From contig CM064430.1 in NCBI GenBank assembly GCA_032690845.1, forward strand, positions 44,427,882 through 44,491,881: a DNA stretch of 64,000 nt, read 5' to 3'. The notes beneath the pieces were generated by a model that saw only the letters and a list, made by a program, of their open reading frames with translations, did no database searches and had not been told where the DNA came from. Each line of letters begins with the position of its first letter. The stretch's first letter is position 1. Origin of the DNA: Eleusine coracana subsp. coracana. Taxonomy: Eukaryota > Streptophyta > Magnoliopsida > Poales > Poaceae. A program made the position numbers and the translations under genes. Shown here one piece after another: positions 55,031 through 64,000 of the stretch.

Positions 55031-55590
55031 CTGTTTCGTATTAACTCCATAGTGTCTAACCTGATCATAGGGTTTACAAGTATTTATATAGGCATTACTC
55101 GGGATAGAGTCGGTTTCTTGGGAAAAAGGCCATGTGCCAATCGGCACACTCCGTGTCTGGCTTGATCTCTCTTCTAAGTTGGTTCCCAACTCTTCTATAG
55201 CTTCCATGTCGGTCCTCTCATCAAGTTCTCAGAAGTAAAGTCTCATATTGTGCATTTGAAATCTTAGAGTTTCCTTTTATCTCTTCACGAAGCATATCTC
55301 CAAGGCTATGAATATTTGCCTTCTAGAAGATCCTGAGGAGTGGGCCAGCCTTGATTAGCCTAGATTACCCTTGTGTCAATCGACATGGTGGATGTGTTGG
55401 TTGGCATCTGGGCCTTTTCTGCTACAATTCACCTCTTCAATGTCCAAGTCCACTGGAAATGTCCCAAATTGTCATCTTTTCACCTATTTCTGCAATATAA
55501 ATCTCCATAACAACAATTGTATAAATTTTCTACCACTTTCAAGGGTTAATGGCCTTTTGACATATAAAATGGTACACTAACTGGCATCAA
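55031..55590 (-). repeat. Athila-like LTR fragment
   Basis: GGGTTTACAAGTATTTATATAGG, GCCAATCGGCACAC and CCTCTTCAATGTCCAAG resemble 9451-9830 of the nested LTR, and the end ACTGGCATCAACA at 55577-55590 resembles GGCATCAATTATG. It directly adjoins the gag leader without primer site, so part of the leader and LTR was deleted. Confidence 0.55.
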
Positions 55591-56950
55591 CAGTAATCAA
55601 ACATGGAGGAGTTTAGAGGACAAATAGGGTTGTCACCACATACTGCCTACCTCTAAAGACCATGGATTACGAGGTGATCAATACTACTTAGTTATCTAAG
55701 CACCACGCTTACACATTTAAGTAGAATTATAGCATTGATCAAACAATAGAAGTTCCCTAAAGCTAATTGGATATCAAACCCATGTTGAGGCATAACAACT
55801 AGAGCAAAGTACAAACTAGCATTATAACATTTAGACTATAATCATGGTATATGTCATTCATAACAATAAGTTAGCAAGTCTTTATCATCATGAAAACATA
55901 ATAAAGTCCTATGACATGAATATGAAACATAACCAAACAATGAACATATATCATAAGCATGACTATATAGAAGAACTATATTATTGAAATAGAGCAAACT
56001 CATAAATAAATGGAATAAGGAAAAGGACACTAGAGCCATACCAATACTTCTATGACTTGGAGACTTGATCAAGGCTCAACCTAAACTAAAGTCCACCAAG
56101 ACTAGGAAAATACTAAGTGAAAGAGGGAAATGATTTGCTCTTGACTGTGTGTGTTGGAATAGAGCTCTCCCCTTCTTGATATAGTGCCAAAGGTCAGTTT
56201 CTGGGAGTAACGGCCATAGAACTTCGGCGCACTGACCAGCAAAGGACTGAGCAAGAGACACGTGGAAGGGAAGGCTGAACCACCTTAGGACCAGGTCGGG
56301 CGATCTAGAGGCCTGGTCGCTCGACCTGAGGGTGCGCCTTCTGGTCCTGACTGGTGGTTGCTCTTCTGGTTTAAGTCGGTGTTCTCTAGAGGAATCCTGT
56401 GTAGCCACGTATTTGATCCGTGTGATGTTTAGTTGTCACCATCTTATTGGTTGGAATGGTGTTTTCTCGCATTATGCTCCATTTATGTACCTCTTTTGTA
56501 TTAAATCCTTGCATGCACATGTTTCTCCAAGGACAAGTGTAATTCTATTATTCCTAACCAACATGCAGGTGTGAAATGCTAAGTCTTCCCTTATTTGTGG
56601 CTATATTGATGGTCGAAATTTTTATTTAACGATTGTGAACAAGACTCCCCAAACTGAACCTTTGCTCGTCTCGAGTAAAGGCAAAACTTAGGTTAATCAA
56701 AAGTTGCTTCAATGCCCTACTCTTAACAGATACCCAAGTGCACAACTAAGACCCTCTACAAAGGATTGAATAAGTTGGTAGGAGTACTTCACCTTTGATT
56801 ACCAATAGGGCATTGTAGCTTCTCCAAATCTTGAGCCGTGGGAAGACATAACAGTTTGTAGGTCGATTTCTCCTACTCTCCTTGATCAACTTTAGCAAGA
56901 AGGTCATTAATTTTAGTGGCAAATCTAAGTTCCTCAAGTGATTCACTCTG
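55591..56950. other. Relic sequence with an Athila-type 3' region
   Basis: 55625-55720 resembles, inverted, the central part of the LTR at 24700-24860 (GGTTGTCACCACATACTGCC). 56641-56690 reads CCAAACTGAACCTTTGCTCGTCTCGAGTAAAG, whose minus strand resembles the purine-tract region of the Athila-like element (10019-10055). No gene is supported; small frames at 56076-56408 and 56746-56946 are not recognised. Confidence 0.4.
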
Positions 56951-58279
56951 TGTCACAACCCCCTTGGACCGAAGTGCCCGAGGTGCCGATTAAGCAGACA
57001 CAAGATAATACAACAACAGACGAAGAGAACAAATTTACATAGAAAAGATTGTTTATTTATTGTACATCAGAGTTTAGTGTAGTGGAACTATATTACAGAG
57101 ATTAGTTTGAAAACATGCGTAAGACAACGTAATTAAACATCTACAATATACATCTCGATGATGCACGCAAAGGTGATAAATATGAACCCATATGGATTAT
57201 CACTTAGCCAAACACACTTGCAGCGGCTAGTCAGTCTCCTAATGAGCAAACCAACCCTCGGGGATAGACATATCCCAGGGAAGGACACCCACGGGTTACT
57301 CATATGCATCAACATTATTACCTAAAATAAATAAAAACAACAACATGGCAAGGCCTGAGCAACTAAGCTCAACAAGTCTTACCCGACAAATGGTTCACAG
57401 AACCGACTCCTAGACATGCATAGGCTCAAAGATGTGTAAAAATAATTGAAGTGATAATTGCAGCAGCTAAGCAGTGGATTATTATTTAAAGATTACTATC
57501 AATTTATACTAATTATAGTACTACAATATGTAATAAACAATCTGAAATTTAAAACAAGTGCAATAAACAATATATTCAGATTTACTAAAACAACATCAAT
57601 ATTCATACATTCATCATTTTAATCATTATATGCAAGTTTATTAAACTATGTTGTGACGCACTAAACAAGTGATACTCATTACTACGAGGGACAATGATTG
57701 CAATCAATTTACACCAGCTGGGAAAACCTGAAGTACATGGCATACGCATCATTTAAATACATGTATGACAACTTTTCACAAAGGCATAATATAAGTCGAT
57801 CGGGGTCCAATCGACTGGGCAGCCATTCCATGGTATGTCGGGAATCTATCCACTCCTACTGGATCACACGGCGAAGGATTTGGGTATCGTCCAACAGGCA
57901 TATGATAGTGCTACATCAGTTTACTAGTTTCCATATAACTAGCATATATTCGGTATTGTTCAATACTTGCTCAATAGGGCCAACAATGAGTCAACATAGA
58001 CGGGGCTACAACCTCACGAGACAAGTCCTTACAGGCACTTGACCTGACCCTTTCCTCTATGAGGCCCGCCCATATCTCAAATTAATTAATTAATCATGAT
58101 ATTATTAACAAATTTTAGTTATCCATGATACTAGAAAATACCATTGATTCTAGAACAAAGCATAGCAGTTTTTTATCGAACTACTTGTACATGTATACCA
58201 TGTCCAATTAAAAATAAGATATATCCAGGTAATGCAAGTGGGTTTTCATTCAACTCCTAAACTTAATGCACAAATAACC
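56951..58279. repeat. Tekay-like LTR, cut at its right end
   Basis: TGTCACAACCCCCTTGG followed by repeat-like AAGGCCTGAGCAACTAAGC and GCTCAACAAGTCTTACCC, wording common to grass Tekay/Del LTRs. The sequence is interrupted at 58280 by the CRM-like LTR. No right terminus is seen. Confidence 0.45.
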
Positions 58280-59201
58280 TGATGTGGACAAGGGTTCCCG
58301 ATCTTCCGAAAGGTTCTGGATATGTTGATTTGGTCGGACGCGACATACAAATCGATCCGGCTTCAGAACAACACGTTCTAAACCCCGCAATCGCAGCACG
58401 ACGTCTCCTCTGGTTATCAACCGTCCTAAAACGATTGACCTCACCGAGAAGGCTAATCCCTGCCTACGAATCAAGAACACAAGTAAGAACAAAGAAGAAT
58501 GAAACTCAATTGCAGATGTATTATGAATCTCACGAAGTTGGGGTCTCACAAACCGTGATGACGGTGAAATTGTTATGAACAGAATAATCTAAGCAAAACC
58601 CGAACCCTAATGGTGCGGCGGTAGCTGTATATGAAGACCTTAGGATCGTGCAAGATCCTCTGGACGTGCCCCTAATTGGGCTGAACTAGATACAAAGCCC
58701 AAATGCCAAAAATAGGCGATGCAGCACCGAAACAGATTCTGGACCCTCTCTTGTTTTGACAATTCCCGATGACTCCGGATGAATTGTGATATGAGACCAG
58801 CAGCATTGGAAAGGTCTTCTTCTTATCTTTCCGTGCATATGTAGAACGTCCAAATCCGAGTCCGTATGCGTCCTGGACATCCTTTTTAGTGCAGACTGGT
58901 CCTGAGCCCCAAAACAGACTCGAAGTCAGTTTTGGTTGGGCCTCCACCTTGGCTTCCACGTCCTTGCTGGTCCTCCATGTCTCCAAGTCCTTCTACCATC
59001 ATCTCCTGGTCCTCTCCATGGTTCCTAATTACAATATAATCATTAGGTAGCAAACCATTCTCAAAAGTGACATATAATAACAAACGTAGGAACGAGCTCA
59101 CCTCTAAATTTAGTCGTCGTGCACGAGCTCTAGTCATTGGACCTTGCAAGTCCAGAATTGGAGGAGTGTTGCATGTATCCTTAGGAGTGATGTCCTCATC
59201 A
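58280..59201 (-). repeat. 3' LTR (922 bp) of the CRM-like element
   Basis: Plus-strand ends TGATGTGGACAAGGG and GATGTCCTCATCA. Same length as the solo LTR at 27489-28410, of which it is the reverse complement; a third partial copy is at 42304-42688. Confidence 0.9.
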
Positions 59202-59330
59202 TCCTCCCCCTCTTGAAGTGGAGTCGTCCTCGACTCAAGCTCATTCTCTTCTCCCAAGTATGGTTTCAAATCTGAAATGTTAAAAGTAGGACTAACCCCG
59301 AACTCAGGAGGCAACTCAAGTTTGTATGCT
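58886..59330 (-). pseudogene. C-terminal gag-pol tail reading into the LTR (CR-motif type)
   Basis: Minus-strand frame 59314-58886 begins PPEFGVSPTFNISDLKPYLG, the end of the integrase, and crosses the LTR boundary at 59201. The first LTR codons supply DEDITPKDTCNTPP, then GPMTRARARRLNLEV, and the frame stops at 58886, about 105 codons inside the LTR. Such a tail overlapping the LTR is a feature of CRM centromeric retrotransposons. It is one frame off the integrase core, so it would not be translated from this copy. Confidence 0.7.
59202..59222 (-). other. Polypurine tract of the CRM-like element
   Basis: The minus strand reads CTTCAAGAGGGGGAGGA next to the LTR. Confidence 0.75.
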
Positions 59331-60490
59331 TATCATTAATCTTCTCAATTATTTTAAAAGGACCATCAGCTCTAGGCATTAATTTAGACTTTCTCAAATA
59401 TGGAAATCTATCCTTTCTCAAGTGTAACCATAGTAAATCTCCTACATCAAGTTTTACTTCTTTTCTATCTTTACTACCAGCAATTTTATACTTGTCATTC
59501 ATCTTTTCAATGTTAAGTCTAGTGGTCTCATGCATTTTCAAAATAAATTTAGCACGCTCCTTAGCATCAACATGAACTCTCTCATGAATAGGTAGAGGAA
59601 GTATATCAAGTGGAGTACGGGGATCAAAACCATACACTACCTTGAAAGGACTTATCTTGGTAGTAGAATGTGTTGCCCGATTATATGCAAACTCAACATG
59701 AGGCAAATATTCTTCCCATTGCTTCAAATTTTCTTCAAAATAGCTCTCAACATAGTACCCAAAGTGCGATTCACCACCTCAGTTTGTCCATCAGTTTGTG
59801 GGTGATAAGTTGTAGAAAACAACAACTTTGTACCCAACTTATTCCAAAGCGTGCGCCAAAAGTGACTCAAGAATTTTGCATCACGATCTGAAGCAATAGT
59901 AGAAGGCATACCATGCAAACGTACAGATTCTTTGAAAAAGAGATCAGCAATATAACTAGCATCATCAGTCTTATGAAATGGTATAAAGTGTGCCATCTTA
60001 GAAAATCTATCCACAACAACAAAAATACTATCACTCCCCCTCTTAGTCTTAGGCAGTCCTAAAACAAAGTCCATAGAAATATCCGCCTAAGGAATAGAAG
60101 GAACAGGAAGTGACATGTATAAACCATGTGGATTCAAACGAGACTTAGCTTTTTGACATGTTGTGCGTCGAGCAACAAAGCGCTCAACATCTTTCCTCGT
60201 CCTTGGCCAAAAGAAGTGTGTGGCCAAAATATCCTCCGTCTTCTTGGCACCAAAATGACCCATGAATCCACCTCCATGCGCCTCCTGTAACAACAAAAGA
60301 CAAACGGAACCAACTGGAATGCATAGGCGGTTAGCTCTAAACAAGAATCCATCAGTCAACACAAATTTGTTCCATGCACGACCTTCTTTACAATGCAGCA
60401 ATACATCTTTAAAATCAACATCAGCAGCATATTGTTCTTTAATTGCCTCAAGTCCAAAAATTCTATAATCAAGTTGAGACAATAAAGTAT
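59266..60490 (-). pseudogene. pol: Gypsy integrase of the CRM-like element
   Basis: HHCC zinc domain: AHGGGFMGH then RRTTCQKAKS, where the first Cys of the CxxC pair reads Arg. Catalytic core: MDFVLGLPKTK with the first Asp, IASDRDAKFLSHFW with the second, and HPQTDGQTEVVNR with Glu, a DD35E layout. The C-terminal part has KLDVGDLLWLHLRKDRFP and SKLMPRADGPFKIIEKI. A TAG at 60087 precedes the core, and frame changes occur near 59727 and 59330. It would join element cDNA to genomic DNA in an intact relative. Confidence 0.88.
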
Positions 60491-61029
60491 AGTGCCTAGA
60501 TAAAGCATCAACGATCACATTATCTTTCCCTTTCTTATGTTTAATAATGTAAGTAAAAGACTCAATAAACTCAATCCATTTAGCATGTCTACGGTTCAAA
60601 TTACATTGATAACGAATATACTTAAGTGATTCATGATCAGAATGAATAACAAATTCTTTGGGCAACAAATAATGACGCCACGTCTCTAAACAATGTACAA
60701 GTGCATACAATTCCTTATCATACGTGGAGTAATTCAAAACAGACCCAGTAATTTTCTCACTAAAGTATGCAACAGGTTTACTATCTTGCATCAAAACACC
60801 ACCAATGCCTATACCACTAGCATCACATGTAAGATCAAAAATCTTATCAGAATTAGGTAATTACAGCAATGGTGCATGTGTAAGTTTACCCTTCAAAGCA
60901 TCAAAACACTCATGATGTACCTTACCCCAATGAAAATCAACGCCCTTCTTTATCAACTCATGCAAAGGTGCAGCAATGATGCTGAAATCTTTGACAAAGC
61001 CGCAGTAGAAACCTGTAAGACCAAGAAAA
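60491..61029 (-). pseudogene. pol: RNase H of the CRM-like element
   Basis: Minus-strand order: a Thr-Cys-Asp-Ala-Ser-Gly segment near 60830-60850, FSEKITGSVLNYSTYDKELY, then FVIHSDHESLKYI, ending in VDALSRHY, the RNase H-like fold of gypsy pol with its acidic residues visible. A stop (TAA) near 60865 and a TAG at about 61038 interrupt the single frame shared with reverse transcriptase and integrase. Confidence 0.85.
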
Positions 61030-61901
61030 CTCCTCACCTATGTGATAGTTTTTGGTACAGGCCAGCTCTTTATGGCTTCAATCTTCGCCTCATCCACCTC
61101 AATTCCCGGTGGAGTCACAACATAGCCAAGAAAAGAGACTCGATCCGTGCAAAAGGTGCACTTCTCAAGGTTACGAAATAAACGTGCATCTCGTAAAGCA
61201 TTAAAAATAGCACGCAAATAATTCATATGTTCATCTATGGATTTGCTATAAATCAAGATATCATCAAAGTAAACTACCATAAATTTGCCAATGAAAGCTC
61301 TTAAAACCTCATTCATCAAGCGCATGAAAGTACTAGGTGCATTAGTTAAACCAAAAGGCATTACTAACCACTCATATAATCCAAATTTGGTTTTGAAAAA
61401 TGTTTTCTATTCATCTCCAAGTTTCATTCTAATTTGATGGTAGCCACTGCGCAAATCAATTTTAGTGAAAATTATAGCACCACATAACTCATCAAGCATG
61501 TCGTCTAGCCTAGAAATAGGATGATGATACCTAATAGTAATATTATTAATGACTCTACAATCTACACACATACGCCAAGTACCATATTTCTTAGGAACCA
61601 AAAGTACAGGAACAATACAAGGACTAAGTGATTGACGAACATACCCACGATCCAAAAAGTCTTGAACTTGTCGTTGTATCTCCTTAGTCTCCTCAGGATT
61701 GGTCCTATAAGCAGCACGGTTTGGCAAAGTAGCATCCGGAATTAAATCAATTTGATGCTCAATCCCTCTCAAAGGTGGCAATCCCGGGGGTATCTCAGCT
61801 GGAAAAACATCCTCATACTCCTGCAAAAGGTTCATGACAGCAGGAGGCAAAGCACTAGAAGCAATATCGTCAAGCGAAAACAAAGCTTCCTTGCATATCA
61901 A
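61030..61901 (-). pseudogene. pol: Reverse transcriptase of the CRM-like element
   Basis: Landmarks in order: HQIDLIPDATLPNRAAYR, GTWRMCVDCRVINNITIRYH, FTKIDLRSGYHQIRM, then MPFGLTNAPSTFMRLMNEVL and the catalytic VVYFDDILIYSKS (Tyr-Phe-Asp-Asp near 61262-61272), then FLGYVVTPPGIEVDEAKIEA. A TAG at 61407 splits it; the two halves are in the same frame. Active-site residues are intact. Confidence 0.9.
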
Positions 61902-61970
61902 AGCATAGCAAATATCATCATTATCAGAAATTTTAGCAAGCTTAGATTTTGTTTTAAGACATGAATGACC

Positions 61971-62905
61971 TTATAATTTAACTCTAGCACCCTTAGAACT
62001 TGAAGAATCATTAACATTACTAGGTGTAGAATTAGAATTAACAGGTTGTTGAATTTCAGGACCTTTATTTTTCAAACTAGCAGCTCTTTCTAAATCAGCT
62101 TGTACAATTTCAGCAGGGGTCATTGGTAACAAATTAATTTTAGTTCCTTTATGCATAAAAATGTACTTATTACTTCTACCATGGTGTACAACATCATTAT
62201 CAAATTCCCAAGGTCTACCCAATAAAAGTGAACATGCTTGCATGGGTTCGACATCACAATCAACAGAATCCACATAAGAACCAATGGAAAAAGGAACTCT
62301 GCAAGTTTGTATTATCTTAGCTTTGCCAGAGTCGTTTAACCACTGAATGTAGTACGGATGTGGATGTGGACGTGTGGTCAAAGCAAGCTTGTTGACCACA
62401 TCAGAACTCATCAAGTTATTGCAGCTCCCTCCATTAATGATGACACGTGCTCGGCGGTTCTTGATGACGAAGAAAATCTGGAACAAGTTGTGGCGCTGCA
62501 TCGTCTCGGGCTGATGAACTTGTGTACTAAGTACACGTTGAACAATAATGTTCATGTATCCTGTGGTGTCTGCGCCTCCAAGGACGAGGTCACTGCCGGT
62601 GGCAGTGATGTCCTCCTCCTCATCCTCCACATCGGAGGTGCTCATGTAACTGCCATCGTCTGTCGTCACATATGCCCGCCTACTTGGACAATCTTTCTGC
62701 ACATAACCAAGTCCATGGCAGCGGTGGCACTGAATCCCTGTAGTGCGCCCTGTCGAAGGAACAGAGGAGGCACTACTAGCTGGTACCTGCACAGAAAGTT
62801 TACCTGAGCGCGTAGAAGGTGCAGGGGCTGATCTTGGGGCTGCAGAAACAACACTGGTTCCCTTGGTAGCTGCTGGTGGGGGCGGCCGGAAAGATGGCCT
62901 TTTGT
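61971..62905 (-). pseudogene. Gag C-terminus, zinc knuckle and protease of the CRM-like element
   Basis: Reading begins after the junction with KQNKRPSFRPPPPAATKG. The zinc knuckle CHRCHGLGYVQKDC is CX2CX4HX4C by alignment. An acidic linker with DLVLGGADTTGYMNIIVQRV follows. The protease reads RARVIINGGSCNNL: the catalytic Asp is Asn (codon at about 62433-62435), so this protease is dead. LLLGRPWEFDNDVVHHGRSN completes the fold. The first 30 residues of the open frame (63002-62906) are antisense to the plus-strand leader and are not real. Confidence 0.85.
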
Positions 62906-62915
62906 TTTGCTTTTC

Positions 62916-63029
62916 AGAACTTTGTAAGAGCTTTGTAAGGAGTCTCCTTTTGTTGTGTTGAGAGGCACCACTGCTTAGCTGTTTTGTAGGGATAACCTTC
63001 ACTGTTTGTTTCCTGTTTTGGTGTTTGTG
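62916..63029 (+). other. 5' leader of a second CRM-like copy, plus strand
   Basis: AACTTTGTAAGAGCTTTGTA through CACTGTTTGTTTCCTG up to the gag ATG at 63030. It matches the reverse complement of 32490-32620. No LTR or primer site precedes it; it begins abruptly against the minus-strand copy. Confidence 0.75.
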
Positions 63030-64000
63030 ATGGCAGGAAGTGACGACGGAGAGATGGCTTCACCCTCACAATTTGCTGAGTGCGTGAGCCAAGAGCAGCT
63101 CCAGAAGGCTTTGCAGGCTGCTCAGAGTGATCACCAGAGCCGTTACTGATGCGGTCAGCAAGCTTCACATTGGAGAAAGCATCGAGCGGTTAGAGAAGCG
63201 GGTCTCTAAGTTAACCGATCAGATTGTCACGTTGGAGACCATTCCTAAAACCAACAATACGAACACCAATAACAACAACAACGACGTTGAAGACGTCCAT
63301 GATGAAGACACGGTGTATAAGGCTGATGGCACCGAGGATAGGTCAGCTACAAGGACCGCACGATTACGACGTCGTTTGCAACATAATACTCAAGGTATGG
63401 GTGGTTTCCATAACTACAACCGTCGTCCACACGGTAACTATGCTCCAGATGACCCGTATGCTAAAATTAAGTTTTCAATTCCTTCATTTTCGGGTCAGTA
63501 TGATGGTGATGTTTATCTTGATTGGGAGATGACTGTAGAACAAAAATTTAATGCCCACCTTGTTCCTGAACAACATAGAGTTAAACAAGCTACTAGTGAG
63601 TTTAAGGACTTTGCTATTGTTTGGTGGAGTGGTCTAGCTGCTGAAACTGATTAGCCTACTACTTGGGAAGAACTTAAGGTAGCAATGCGTGATCATTTTG
63701 TTCCCCCCTTCTTTTTGTAGAGAGATTCGTAATAAACTGCAATGTTTAGACTAAGGAGATAAAACTGTTCAAGAGTATTTTAGTGAGCTTCAGAAGGGTT
63801 TGATTCGTTGTGCTGTAGTTGAGAAAATAGAGGATCAGATTTGTCGCTTTTATTCTGGTTTAAGAAAAGAAATTCAGAACATCCTTGATTATAAAGAATA
63901 TTATACCCTCACCCAGTATTTCCAGTATGCTATGCTTGTAGAGAAAGAATCACAGGGACTTTTCCAGGCTTTTGAGGAGTACAGCAAGTCAAGGAACTCC
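63030..64000 (+). pseudogene. CRM-like gag, plus strand, runs off the window
   Basis: Starts at ATG 63030 (GSDDGEMASPSQFAECVSQE), shifts frame near 63127 to a coiled-coil-like ESIERLEKRVSKLTDQIVTL, an Asn/Asp-rich spacer, then the gag core PYAKIKFSIPSFSGQYDGDV with WEMTVEQKFNAH and FKDFAIVWWSGL. A TAG at 63652 and further shifts follow; gag continues in other frames (EEYSKSRNS at the end). This is the N-terminal part missing from the minus-strand copy, but on the opposite strand. Confidence 0.82.

Larger units (their letters stand above)
58280..62915 (-). mobile_element. CRM-like Ty3/gypsy element, 5'-truncated at a head-to-head junction
   Basis: From right to left on the minus strand: gag C-terminus with zinc knuckle, protease, reverse transcriptase, RNase H, integrase, a C-terminal tail that runs into the LTR, purine tract, and a 922 bp LTR. 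The LTR start TGATGAGGACATC, coding of the tail within the LTR and the gag wording point to the centromeric CRM chromovirus group. TAACC (58275-58279) would be its target duplication; the partner is not in the window. Pol carries several stops and two frameshifts. Confidence 0.8.

Noticed and set aside
62906..63002. N-terminal 32 residues of the minus-strand gag-protease frame
   Set aside because: They are antisense to the plus-strand leader and gag start of the adjoining copy; the real coding part begins after the junction.

Overview
This window is plant nuclear DNA, almost certainly from a grass and probably a repeat-rich pericentromeric or centromeric block. The evidence is the density of nested LTR retrotransposons of grass-type lineages (Sirevirus-like Ty1/copia, Athila-like and CRM-like Ty3/gypsy, Tekay-like LTRs), one plant LINE, CACTA and Mutator-like DNA transposons, and GC-rich captured blocks. 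I see no rRNA, tRNA, CRISPR or prokaryotic-type operon. Only one credible host gene is visible: a small two-exon gene for a secreted cysteine-rich (defensin-like) peptide at 45645-46015.

Layout. 118-3380 holds an old gypsy element (LTR, tRNA-Asp-type primer site, broken gag and protease-like region). It is interrupted by a 20.3 kb insertion, 3381-23714, bounded by a perfect TTTTA duplication: a Sirevirus-like non-autonomous element with 1.69 kb LTRs, a nearly complete gag reading frame with three nonsense codons, no reverse transcriptase or integrase, and a second gene-like unit. Inside it sits a 9.9 kb Athila-like element in the opposite orientation (8496-18406, perfect GCCGC duplication), which keeps gag-protease and an extra ORF but has lost reverse transcriptase-integrase. 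24300-30656 is a further old gypsy LTR followed by a minus-strand Sirevirus-like copia element, whose integrase region is split by a 922 bp solo LTR of the CRM-like family (27489-28410, duplication CCCAA). 30657-34826 holds an inverted LTR scrap, a 5' CRM-like fragment and a 2.15 kb solo LTR.

36578-40385 is a non-coding retroelement whose two LTRs are full length but in inverted orientation, with tandem-repeat arrays between them. 40500-42688 is an LTR mosaic. 42700-46440 is the least transposon-like stretch and contains the peptide gene. 46532-47724 is a short CACTA element (duplication TAT). 47792-54617 is a minus-strand LINE carrying two clean insertions: a Mutator-like element with GC-rich cargo (48024-49649) and a 2.8 kb coding-free copia element (50954-53759, duplication GTAAT). 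54618-58279 is a mosaic of Athila-like and Tekay-like relics. 58280-62915 is a minus-strand CRM-like gypsy element running LTR, integrase, RNase H, reverse transcriptase, protease, zinc knuckle. It abuts a plus-strand 5' leader and gag of the same family at about 62916, a head-to-head junction.

Nothing here forms a pathway; the genes relate through parasitism. Several elements lack pol and would have needed proteins supplied by relatives. Three unrelated LTR families each carry their own short GC-rich palindrome in many copies. Many gag/pol stops look like C-to-T changes at CAG, CAA or TGG codons, consistent with methylation-driven decay. All family names are pattern recognition from sequence without database searches; the terminal repeats, target duplications and motifs were read directly.
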